Below are positions 7,270 to 13,811 of a stretch of 21,201 nt of DNA, piece after piece (positions within the stretch are counted from its first letter, which is position 1; each line of letters begins with the position of its first letter). A program made the position numbers and the translations under genes. Source of the DNA: a virus. Under the pieces are notes generated by a model. That model saw nothing but the letters and a program-made list of their open reading frames with translations. It was not told the origin of the DNA and made no database searches. Location of the stretch: positions 1 to 21,201 of the IMG/VR virus record IMGVR_UViG_3300021961_000754, one strand, 5' to 3'.

Positions 7270-7839
7270 ATGGCAGCAAAGACCCAGATCAAAAAGACTA
7301 TCTGGGATAGGCAAATTCAAAACAGAAATTTCTTATCTCCAGTTGGTTTCAAATTTAATTTGGTAAGAGCACCAAAGGTAGATTTCTTTTCTAACCAAGC
7401 AAACATTCCTGGTATCAATCTAGGTGTAGCTGTCCAATCAACATACCTGAAGGATATTTCAATTCCTGGAGATAAGTTGGTATACAATGACTTCTCAATC
7501 CAATTCATGATTGATGAGAATCTAGAAAACTATCTGGAGATTCATGACTGGATGAGAGGTCTTGGTTATCCACAATCTGTTGCTGAAGCAGAAGCTCTGT
7601 ATACACAAGCTCCATATATTCAAAACTCAACTGTTAGTGCATATTCTGATGGATCATTACTAATTTACAACAGTAATTTCAATGAAGTTGCAAAGGTAAA
7701 CTTCTTGGATATGTTCCCAGTATCACTAACACCGATCCAATTTAACGCTCAAAATAGTGATATAAATTATATTATGGCAGAAGCCACATTTAAGTACACT
7801 ATTTTTAATGTGGAGAGTTTGATTAAGTATGAATCTTGA
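7270..7839 (+). CDS. 3: Tail-tube-like protein, probable tail completion protein gp3
   Basis: This 189-residue protein follows the capsid gene, where T4-like cyanophage genomes usually carry a tail completion and sheath stabilizer protein (gp3; T4 gp3 is about 176 residues). In the sequence, residues 44-97 repeat the tube-protein pattern seen in gp19: ANIPGIN (44-50), GD (67-68) and WMRG (94-97), with nearly identical spacing. This supports a tail-tube fold, as expected for a protein that sits on or ends the tube. The start ATG at 7270 has no clear ribosome-binding site; a second ATG at 7263 is in another frame. The end overlaps uvsY by 11 bases. An alternative is another tube-fold protein such as a gp48/gp54 relative, but position favours gp3. 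Confidence 0.62.
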   Translation: MAAKTQIKKTIWDRQIQNRNFLSPVGFKFNLVRAPKVDFFSNQANIPGINLGVAVQSTYLKDISIPGDKLVYNDFSIQFMIDENLENYLEIHDWMRGLGYPQSVAEAEALYTQAPYIQNSTVSAYSDGSLLIYNSNFNEVAKVNFLDMFPVSLTPIQFNAQNSDINYIMAEATFKYTIFNVESLIKYES

Positions 7840-8257
7840 AATGATCCAGGATCTTTGGGAAGAAGATTCTAAAATTGATAATGATGAATTACATTCAGAA
7901 TCTACAAAGATTCCATCATTACACGCTAAGTACTATAAGATTTTCAATAATATCCTGATACTGAAAAAAGGACAAGAAAATAAGTACAAGGTTTTAAGAA
8001 AAGAAAAATGGGAATACTACACAGGAAAAGCAGATCCTTCTGTATACGTAGAAAAACCATTTGACTACAAAGTATTAAAGTCAGACTTAGATAAGTACCT
8101 TGACTCGGATGATGAATTAATTAAATGTCTAACAAAGGTTGAGTATTATCAATTGATGCTTGATTACCTAGAAAGTATTATCAAGGTAATCCTCAACAGG
8201 ACATATCAAATCAAAAACGCTATTGAATGGCAAAGATTTATTAGAGGATATGACTGA
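7829..8257 (+). CDS. uvsY: Recombination mediator UvsY
   Basis: This 142-residue protein matches T4 UvsY (137 residues) in length and in several positions, including EYYTGKADP near residues 63-71 (T4 YYSGRGD) and the C-terminal pattern YWxxLLDF/YYQLMLDY followed by a basic helix with IKNAIEWQRF. UvsY helps load the UvsX recombinase onto single-stranded DNA coated with gp32. The uvsX gene is not in this window. It overlaps the preceding tail gene by 11 bases and the following uvsW gene by 8 bases (ATGACTGA), which suggests translational coupling with the helicase. Confidence 0.85.
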   Translation: MNLEMIQDLWEEDSKIDNDELHSESTKIPSLHAKYYKIFNNILILKKGQENKYKVLRKEKWEYYTGKADPSVYVEKPFDYKVLKSDLDKYLDSDDELIKCLTKVEYYQLMLDYLESIIKVILNRTYQIKNAIEWQRFIRGYD

Positions 8258-9713
8258 TCTTATTATCTCAAAAAAGAACGAAGTATATCTTAAGGTTCAA
8301 GCAGAACCACATGTAAACCAGGAACTTTCAGATCATTTCACATTTGATGTTCCTGGTGCTAAGTTTATGCCCCAGTATAGAAGTAAGTATTGGGATGGAA
8401 AGATACGATTATATTCAACTGCTACTGGTGAAATCTACGTAGGTCTGTTGGATAAGGTTGTAGCATGGGCAAAGAAGTGTGGGTATACAGTAAGTTTTGA
8501 AGATAATAAGTTTTATGGAACTCCATTTGAACATAACGATATGGTCTCCCTAGAAGGGGTTAGAGACTACATGACATCGATCTCTAGACACTCCCCTAGG
8601 GATTATCAAATTGAAGGGGTCTACGACGCTCTGAAGTACAACAGACGACTTCTTATTTCTCCTACTGCATCGGGTAAATCACTAATGATCTATTCGATCG
8701 TAAGATACTTTGTTGAGAGGGGAAAGAAAATACTACTAGTTGTTCCTACAACTTCCCTTGTCGAACAAATGTATAAGGATTTTGAGGACTATGGATGGAA
8801 AGCAGAAGAACACTGCCACAAAGTATATTCTGGTAGAGAAAAAACAAACAGATACCAAGTAACAATTACAACATGGCAGTCTATCTACAAGTTAGATAAA
8901 AAGTTCTTTGATGATTTTAATGTTGTTATTGGTGATGAAGCTCACCAGTTTAAGTCCAAATCTCTAGTTGGCATCATGACCAAACTAAAAGATACCAAGT
9001 ATAGATATGGATTTACAGGAACTCTTGATGGATCCCAAACTCACAAATGGGTTCTAGAAGGTCTATTTGGTCCTAGTTATAAAATTACTCAAACAAAAGA
9101 ACTGATTGACAAAGGGCACTTATCTAAGTTAGATATTCGTATTCTTTTACTCAAGCATAAACCTAGAAAGTTTGAAACATATGAAGAGGAGATACAATAT
9201 CTAATCTCTCATGAACAAAGAAACAACTTTATCAAAAATCTTGCTCTAACACTGAAGGGTAATACCCTCATCCTTTACAGTAGAGTAGAAACTCATGGAC
9301 AGCTTATCTATGAGTTAATAAATAGTTCTGTCTCTGAAAATAGAAAAGTATTTTATGTTCACGGTGGTGTTGATGCGGAAGAAAGAGAGATAGTCAGAGA
9401 AGTAACAGAAAGAGAAGAAGATGCAATCATCGTAGCTTCTTACGGAACATTCAGTACAGGCATCAACATTCGTAATCTTCATAATGTAGTATTTGCTTCA
9501 CCAAGCAAATCAAGAGTAAGAAATCTCCAATCTATTGGTAGAGTCTTAAGAAAGGGTAATAACAAAGTAAAAGCAATGTTGTATGACATTGCAGATGATA
9601 TTACTCATAACTCAAGAAAAAACTATACTCTTAATCACTTGATTGAAAGAATCAAAGTATATAATGAAGAGGATTTCAATTATGAATTCAATCAAATCAA
9701 GCTAAAGGACTAA
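8250..9713 (+). CDS. uvsW: DNA/RNA helicase UvsW
   Basis: This 487-residue superfamily 2 helicase matches T4 UvsW, which unwinds branched DNA and R-loops and shifts replication from origin-dependent to recombination-dependent mode. Visible motifs: an N-terminal DNA-binding region with KYWDGKIRLYS (46-56), Walker A SPTASGKS (137-144), DEAH at 229-232, motif III GFTGT (254-258) and motif VI QSIGRVLRKG near residue 440. The start ATG at 8250 was chosen over an in-frame TTG at 8223 because it gives the same distance to the conserved ELSDHF block as in T4. A GAGG lies only two bases before this ATG, so the ribosome may arrive by termination-reinitiation from uvsY. Confidence 0.93.
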   Translation: MTDLIISKKNEVYLKVQAEPHVNQELSDHFTFDVPGAKFMPQYRSKYWDGKIRLYSTATGEIYVGLLDKVVAWAKKCGYTVSFEDNKFYGTPFEHNDMVSLEGVRDYMTSISRHSPRDYQIEGVYDALKYNRRLLISPTASGKSLMIYSIVRYFVERGKKILLVVPTTSLVEQMYKDFEDYGWKAEEHCHKVYSGREKTNRYQVTITTWQSIYKLDKKFFDDFNVVIGDEAHQFKSKSLVGIMTKLKDTKYRYGFTGTLDGSQTHKWVLEGLFGPSYKITQTKELIDKGHLSKLDIRILLLKHKPRKFETYEEEIQYLISHEQRNNFIKNLALTLKGNTLILYSRVETHGQLIYELINSSVSENRKVFYVHGGVDAEEREIVREVTEREEDAIIVASYGTFSTGINIRNLHNVVFASPSKSRVRNLQSIGRVLRKGNNKVKAMLYDIADDITHNSRKNYTLNHLIERIKVYNEEDFNYEFNQIKLKD

Positions 9714-10120
9714 TGGAAGAAGAATTTTACGGATCTATCAAACTCATTTCAGGTGAAGAAATCTTTGCAGAGATACTCCCCGTTGAAGAAAATGGGAGAT
9801 CCGTATTAATTCTTAGCGATCCTGTTGAGATCAATACCATCAGCATCGGTAATGTAGAAGGTTTAAGAATGATTCCTTGGATAAGATCACTGTCAAAGGA
9901 AAATCTAGTAGTCGTTCCAATGGACAAAGTGATCACAGTTGTAGAAGCACCCGAAGACTCCGAGGTAGTCGCTTCTTACATGAAGTTTATCTTTAGTAAG
10001 TCATCCTCATCTGGATCTAGCAAGATCAAGGTCAGTGAAAAAATGGGATACAAATCTTCCGTAGATCAAGCAAGAAAGCTTTTAGAAAAGATCTATAAAA
10101 GCAAAGAAGCTAAAGACTAA
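9713..10120 (+). CDS. Sm-like (LSm/Hfq-type fold) phage protein
   Basis: This 135-residue protein has at its N-terminus a pattern typical of Sm-like beta barrels: GSIKLISGEEIFAEIL (7-22), a loop with ENGRS, then VLILSDPVEI (31-40) and a later strand VVVPMDKVITVVE (66-78). Sm-like proteins form rings that bind RNA; an Sm-like protein of putative cyanophage origin has been reported by structural genomics. Residues 95-103 form a Ser/Gly linker leading to a basic C-terminal helix. It overlaps the uvsW stop by one base (TAATG). It lies directly before the late sigma factor, so a role in phage RNA handling is possible but is inference. The fold call rests on pattern, not on a search. Confidence 0.6.
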   Translation: MEEEFYGSIKLISGEEIFAEILPVEENGRSVLILSDPVEINTISIGNVEGLRMIPWIRSLSKENLVVVPMDKVITVVEAPEDSEVVASYMKFIFSKSSSSGSSKIKVSEKMGYKSSVDQARKLLEKIYKSKEAKD

Positions 10121-10170
10121 TCTTTGAACTCCAACAGAGTTATTATATTGATTATTTGAAGCCGTGTCAA

Positions 10171-10201
10171 GTTTGCAAACCAACGGTTTCTGTGTTACAA
10201 T
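10171..10201 (+). promoter_or_regulatory. Sigma-70-type promoter with palindrome before gene 55
   Basis: TTGCAA (10173-10178) and TACAAT (10196-10201) are separated by 17 bases, and TGTG stands just before the -10 box. This is a good host-type promoter, with the predicted start about 35 nt before the gene 55 ATG. The -35 box lies within a perfect ten-base palindrome GTTTGCAAAC (10171-10180), which could be an operator. The promoter sits in the 122-bp gap before gene 55, the longest gene-free stretch in the window. Confidence 0.6.
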
Positions 10202-10242
10202 ACTAACCATATCCAATAGGAACAATAACGAGGAATTATGGT

Positions 10243-10725
10243 ATGCCACCAGCAAAGACTAGGAAGAGATCTGAACACTATGTAAACAACAAAGAGTTTT
10301 TGTACGCCATTGTAGAGTACAAGAGCCAAGTTAGGGAAGCGGAAGAGAAGGGTCTTACGAAACCACGTATCAGTAACTACCTTGGAGAGTGTTTTCTGAA
10401 GATTGCAACACACCTCTCTTACAAACCAAACTTTGTTAACTACATGTTCCGTGAGGACATGATTTGCGATGGCATTGAAAACTGTGTTCAATACATCCAT
10501 AATTTCAATCCAGAAAAGTCTACAAATCCTTTTGCATACTTCACTCAAATTATCCACTACGCTTTCCTCCGTCGTATCCAGAAGGAGAAAAAACAGATGG
10601 AGATCAGAACCAAGATTATTGAAAAGTCTGGTTATGATGAAGTGTTCACGGTAGACGATGACTACGGTAGCGCATTTGAGTATAATAGCATCAAGGATGC
10701 AGTTCAGTCAAAAATGAATCAATGA
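10243..10725 (+). CDS. 55: RNA polymerase sigma factor for late transcription gp55
   Basis: This 160-residue protein matches T4 gp55 (185 residues), the small sigma factor that recognises TATAAATA late promoters with help from gp33 and the gp45 sliding clamp. Shared features include HYVNNKEFLYAI at the N-terminus (T4 NYVNNKELLQAI), MICDGIENCVQYIHNF (T4 MIADGIEASIKGLHNF) and NPFAYFTQI followed by AFLRRIQKEKKQ, the region 2-like segment. It is shorter at the C-terminus than T4 gp55. The ATG at 10243 is preceded by GAGGAA at 10230-10235 with good spacing; an ATG at 10238 is out of frame. The 3' end overlaps gene 47 by ATGA. A host-type promoter lies upstream, consistent with synthesis before late genes. 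Confidence 0.94.
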   Translation: MPPAKTRKRSEHYVNNKEFLYAIVEYKSQVREAEEKGLTKPRISNYLGECFLKIATHLSYKPNFVNYMFREDMICDGIENCVQYIHNFNPEKSTNPFAYFTQIIHYAFLRRIQKEKKQMEIRTKIIEKSGYDEVFTVDDDYGSAFEYNSIKDAVQSKMNQ

Positions 10726-11765
10726 AAATTGCGATTATCTCTGATACTCACTACGGTGGACGCCGTGGTAGTAAGTTCTTTCATGACTATTTTCAAAAAT
10801 TTTATGAGAATGTTTTCTTCCCAACTCTGAAAGAGAGAGGAATTAAATATTGCATTCACATGGGAGACGCTTTTGATAATCGCAAAAGTATCGATTACTG
10901 GTCTTTAGACTGGGCAAAAAAGCATGTCTACGATCGATTTAGGGATCTTGACATTAAGGTCTGGCAATTGGTTGGTAATCATGATGCATACTATAAGAAT
11001 ACGAATGAAGTAAATTCCATTGATTCTCTTCTTGATTATTACGATAATATTGTTCCTATTTCCTCTCCAGGTGAACATGATATCAATGGTTTTAAATGCT
11101 TCATGATTCCCTGGATTTGCCAGGACAATCAACAGGAGACTGAAGATAAGATTAAAAAAAGTAAATCCAAGATTGCTTTTGGTCACCTAGAGATCAATGG
11201 ATTTCAACTTTACCCTGGTTACACTCAACCACATGGTATTGAAAAATCCTTCTTTGATAAGTTCAATCTAGTATTCTCTGGTCACTATCATACTCGTAGC
11301 AATGATGGTCAGATTTTCTATCTTGGAAATCCCTATCAATTGTATTGGAATGATTGTGGAGATAAGAGGGGATTTAGCATCTTTGATACGGAAACTTATG
11401 AACTAGAGTTCATTGAGAATCCATACACGATGTTTGATAAGATTTACTATGAAGATACTCCCCATCAACTATTCAAAGCACACCTCTACGAAGGTAAAAT
11501 TATTAAGTTGATTGTCCGCAAAAAGAGCGATCAGCTTAAGTTTGAAAAGTTTGTAGAAAAGTTAATGCTTTGTGGAGTAGCAGAACTAAAGATCATTGAG
11601 AATCTAGAAGTCAATGATTCTGAAGTTGATTTCACTGGAGAGAAGATCGAAGATACTTTAACCCTTTTGGATAAATATATTGAAGACTCTGACTTTGAGT
11701 TAGAAAAACAAAAGGTGAAAGATCTCTTGAGAGAAGTCTACCAGGAAGCGTGCGAAATGGAGTAG
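10722..11765 (+). CDS. 47: Recombination nuclease gp47 (Mre11/SbcD type)
   Basis: This 347-residue metallophosphoesterase is the nuclease subunit of the gp46/gp47 complex that resects DNA ends for recombination and degrades host DNA. T4 gp47 is about 339 residues. All five phosphoesterase motifs are visible: ISDTH (Asp8, His10), GDAFDNR (Asp49), GNHD (Asn86-Asp88), GHLE (His155) and SGHYH (His188, His190). The start overlaps the gene 55 stop (ATGA), so gene 55 and gene 47 are probably translated from one message. The C-terminal part (residues about 265-347) is charged and helical, as expected for the region that contacts gp46. Confidence 0.95.
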   Translation: MKIAIISDTHYGGRRGSKFFHDYFQKFYENVFFPTLKERGIKYCIHMGDAFDNRKSIDYWSLDWAKKHVYDRFRDLDIKVWQLVGNHDAYYKNTNEVNSIDSLLDYYDNIVPISSPGEHDINGFKCFMIPWICQDNQQETEDKIKKSKSKIAFGHLEINGFQLYPGYTQPHGIEKSFFDKFNLVFSGHYHTRSNDGQIFYLGNPYQLYWNDCGDKRGFSIFDTETYELEFIENPYTMFDKIYYEDTPHQLFKAHLYEGKIIKLIVRKKSDQLKFEKFVEKLMLCGVAELKIIENLEVNDSEVDFTGEKIEDTLTLLDKYIEDSDFELEKQKVKDLLREVYQEACEME

Positions 11766-11768
11766 CAT

Positions 11769-12041
11769 ATGTATATCTTATCTCTTGTTGGACATGAAGG
11801 AGAGGGCGCATACGCTCAGGAAGATGACCATGGAGATAAGGCTCTTTATTTGTTTGAAGAAGAAGATGATGCTTCTAGATTTGCTGGACTACTAGAAGCG
11901 GATGATTATGTTGAGATGTCGGTTGTTGAGATCGATGATGAGGTTGCAATTGAGACGTGTAAGCAGTATAATTACAAATACGTAGTGATAACTCCTGAGG
12001 ATATAGTGTTCCCTCCATATGATTATATTCAAGAAGATTAG
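11769..12041 (+). CDS. Small acidic DUF3110-like protein
   Basis: This 90-residue acidic protein lies between the gp47 and gp46 genes. The pattern ALYLFEEEDDASRFAGLLEA (26-45) followed by VEMSVVEID resembles DUF3110, a family of small proteins found mainly in cyanobacteria with the core LMFEDEDDAxRYAxxLEAQ. No function is known for that family. The ATG at 11769 begins three bases after the gene 47 stop, and the end overlaps gene 46 by 23 bases, so it is embedded in the recombination operon. It could be a host-derived gene or a partner of the nuclease complex; both are inference. The family call is from memory of the pattern. Confidence 0.55.
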   Translation: MYILSLVGHEGEGAYAQEDDHGDKALYLFEEEDDASRFAGLLEADDYVEMSVVEIDDEVAIETCKQYNYKYVVITPEDIVFPPYDYIQED

Positions 12042-13734
12042 ATGGCGTAATTTCCTTTCAACGGGAAATCATTTTACTGAGATTGATATTACGAAATCTA
12101 AAACAAATTTGATAATTGGATCTAATGGTGCAGGTAAGTCAACCATTTTAGATGCTCTTACCTTTGTTCTTTATAACAAACCATTTAGAAGAATTAATAA
12201 ACCTCAACTAATTAACAGTGTTAACGAGAAAGACTGTTTGGTTGAGATTGAATTTTCTGTATCTAATAAAGACTATAAGGTAGTACGTGGCATCAAACCA
12301 GGTATCTTTGACATCTACATCAATGATGTGAAACAGAATCAATTTGCTTCTACGAATGATCAACAGAAGCATCTAGAGGAAACCATTCTCAAACTGAACT
12401 ATAAGTCTTTTACTCAGACCGTTATTCTAGGTTCAGCAACCTTTGTTCCCTTCATGCAACTCTCCGCTTCCAACAGGAGAGACATTGTTGAGGATCTACT
12501 TGACATCCGAATTTTTTCTGGTATGGGATCCATTCTCAAGGAAAGGATTCGCAACGCTAATGAATCAATCCGAGAACTTTCTATTAGAAAAGATCTGGTT
12601 GAGGAAAAAATTGAGATGCAAAAGAAGTTTATTGCAGACCTAGACAAGAGAGGTAAAGAAAGAATTGAGGCAAAAAATACTAAGATTTCAGAACTGTTAA
12701 AATTTTCTGATGAGTTGTCAGAAACTAATATGAAACTCTCATCTGAAATTACAGAACAGTATCAACCACAACTCGAAGCCCTCAGTACATCAACATCCAC
12801 GTTGAAGAAGATGAGTTCGGTAAAGGCAAAACTGGAACAAAAGATACAAAACATTACGACAGAACATAAGTTCTTCAATGAAAATACGGTTTGCCCTACT
12901 TGTGATCAACAAATTCAAGAAGAGTTTCGTGTAAATAGAATTGGAGAGATTGAATCCAAAGTAAAGGAGATCAATTCGGCATACAGAGAACTTAAAGAAT
13001 CAATTTCCAAAGAACAGGAAAAAGAAGAAGAGTTTCTCCAGCTCTCTAGGCAGATCACACAACTCAACTATGACATTTCTACCAACAATACAAAAATTCT
13101 TGAGTACAGGAGGCAAACAAAAGAACTGGAATCTGAAGTTCAAGAAATTACCGAACAAATTGCAAACAGAAATGCTGAAAGAAGCACTCTTAAGGAGTTA
13201 GAATCGGATCTAAAGGTAGTCGAGAAGAGTAAAGCAAATCAATCGGAAAGTATCTCATACTTAGAATTCGCTCACTCCCTGATGAAAGACAGTGGAGTAA
13301 AGTCAAAAATCATTAAGAGATATCTTCCAATCATGAATCAGCAGATCAATAAGTATCTGCAACAGATGGACTTCTACATTAACTTCACTCTGGATGAAGA
13401 ATTTAAGGAGGTAATCAAATCGCCCATCCACGAGAACTTTAGTTACGAGTCCTTCTCAGAAGGCGAGAAAATGAGAATTGATCTTTCTCTTCTTTTCACA
13501 TGGAGGGATATTGCCAAGATGAAAAATTCGGCATCCACTAATCTTTTGATTCTGGATGAGATTTTCGATAGTTCTTTGGACGGAACTGGCACAGATGAGT
13601 TCACTAAGATTGTTAGATATGCAATAAAAGACGCTAATATTTTCCTAATATCTCACAATACTCAAGAACTCACTGACAAATTTGATAATATTATTTCATT
13701 TGAAAAGGTGAACGGGTTTTCAAAAGTGGTATAG
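12019..13734 (+). CDS. 46: Recombination ATPase gp46 (Rad50/SbcC type)
   Basis: This 571-residue SMC-like ATPase partners gp47 in DNA end processing. T4 gp46 is about 560 residues. Visible motifs in order: Walker A GSNGAGKS (34-41), a Q-loop region with SFTQTVILG, a long coiled coil from about residue 180 to 410, a zinc hook CPTC (Cys292, Cys295) at its apex, the ABC signature SFSEGEK (478-484) and Walker B LLILDEIFD with Asp513 and Glu514. The ATG at 12019 overlaps the end of the DUF3110-like gene by 23 bases. Arginine codons are mostly AGA/AGG, unlike the gene after the following terminator. Confidence 0.95.
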   Translation: MIIFKKIRWRNFLSTGNHFTEIDITKSKTNLIIGSNGAGKSTILDALTFVLYNKPFRRINKPQLINSVNEKDCLVEIEFSVSNKDYKVVRGIKPGIFDIYINDVKQNQFASTNDQQKHLEETILKLNYKSFTQTVILGSATFVPFMQLSASNRRDIVEDLLDIRIFSGMGSILKERIRNANESIRELSIRKDLVEEKIEMQKKFIADLDKRGKERIEAKNTKISELLKFSDELSETNMKLSSEITEQYQPQLEALSTSTSTLKKMSSVKAKLEQKIQNITTEHKFFNENTVCPTCDQQIQEEFRVNRIGEIESKVKEINSAYRELKESISKEQEKEEEFLQLSRQITQLNYDISTNNTKILEYRRQTKELESEVQEITEQIANRNAERSTLKELESDLKVVEKSKANQSESISYLEFAHSLMKDSGVKSKIIKRYLPIMNQQINKYLQQMDFYINFTLDEEFKEVIKSPIHENFSYESFSEGEKMRIDLSLLFTWRDIAKMKNSASTNLLILDEIFDSSLDGTGTDEFTKIVRYAIKDANIFLISHNTQELTDKFDNIISFEKVNGFSKVV

Positions 13735-13754
13735 ACAGTTTCTGAAGTGTCTAT
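13731..13754 (+). other. Hairpin at the gene 46 stop, just before the terminator
   Basis: ATAGACA (13731-13737, including the TAG stop) pairs perfectly with TGTCTAT (13748-13754) around a ten-base loop. It ends three bases before the G run of the terminator. It could protect the 3' end of the transcript or help termination; this is inference. Confidence 0.45.
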
Positions 13755-13757
13755 CGG

Positions 13758-13779
13758 GGGGTCTTCGGACCCCTTTTTT
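13758..13779 (+). terminator. Rho-independent terminator after gene 46
   Basis: GGGGTC (13758-13763) pairs with GACCCC (13768-13773) around a TTCG tetraloop and is followed by six T residues (13774-13779). It shares the 14-base core GGGTC-TTCG-GACCC with the terminator after the capsid gene. It closes the recombination operon and separates it from the CobT-like gene. Confidence 0.92.
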
Positions 13780-13783
13780 GCTG

Positions 13784-13804
13784 TATACTGGTTTCATACG
13801 AAAC
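13784..13804 (+). promoter_or_regulatory. Possible promoter and dyad before the CobT-like gene
   Basis: TATACT (13784-13789) right after the terminator could be a -10 box for the gene starting at 13812; no clear -35 box is seen at the right distance. Just downstream, GTTTC (13791-13795) and GAAAC (13800-13804) form a small dyad around ATAC, lying where transcription would start, so it could be an operator. Confidence 0.4.
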
Positions 13805-13811
13805 AAAGTCA

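Noticed and set aside
8223-8249. Upstream TTG start for uvsW
   Set aside because: It would add nine residues absent from T4 UvsW and has no ribosome-binding site; the ATG at 8250 fits the family length.
9317-9324. AATAAATA octamer inside uvsW
   Set aside because: It lies deep within a coding region with no gene start near it, so a late promoter role is unlikely; A/T-rich codons explain it.
10127-10141. Small hairpin AACTC/GAGTT after the Sm-like gene
   Set aside because: The stem has only five pairs with two G-C and there is no T run, so it was not called a terminator.
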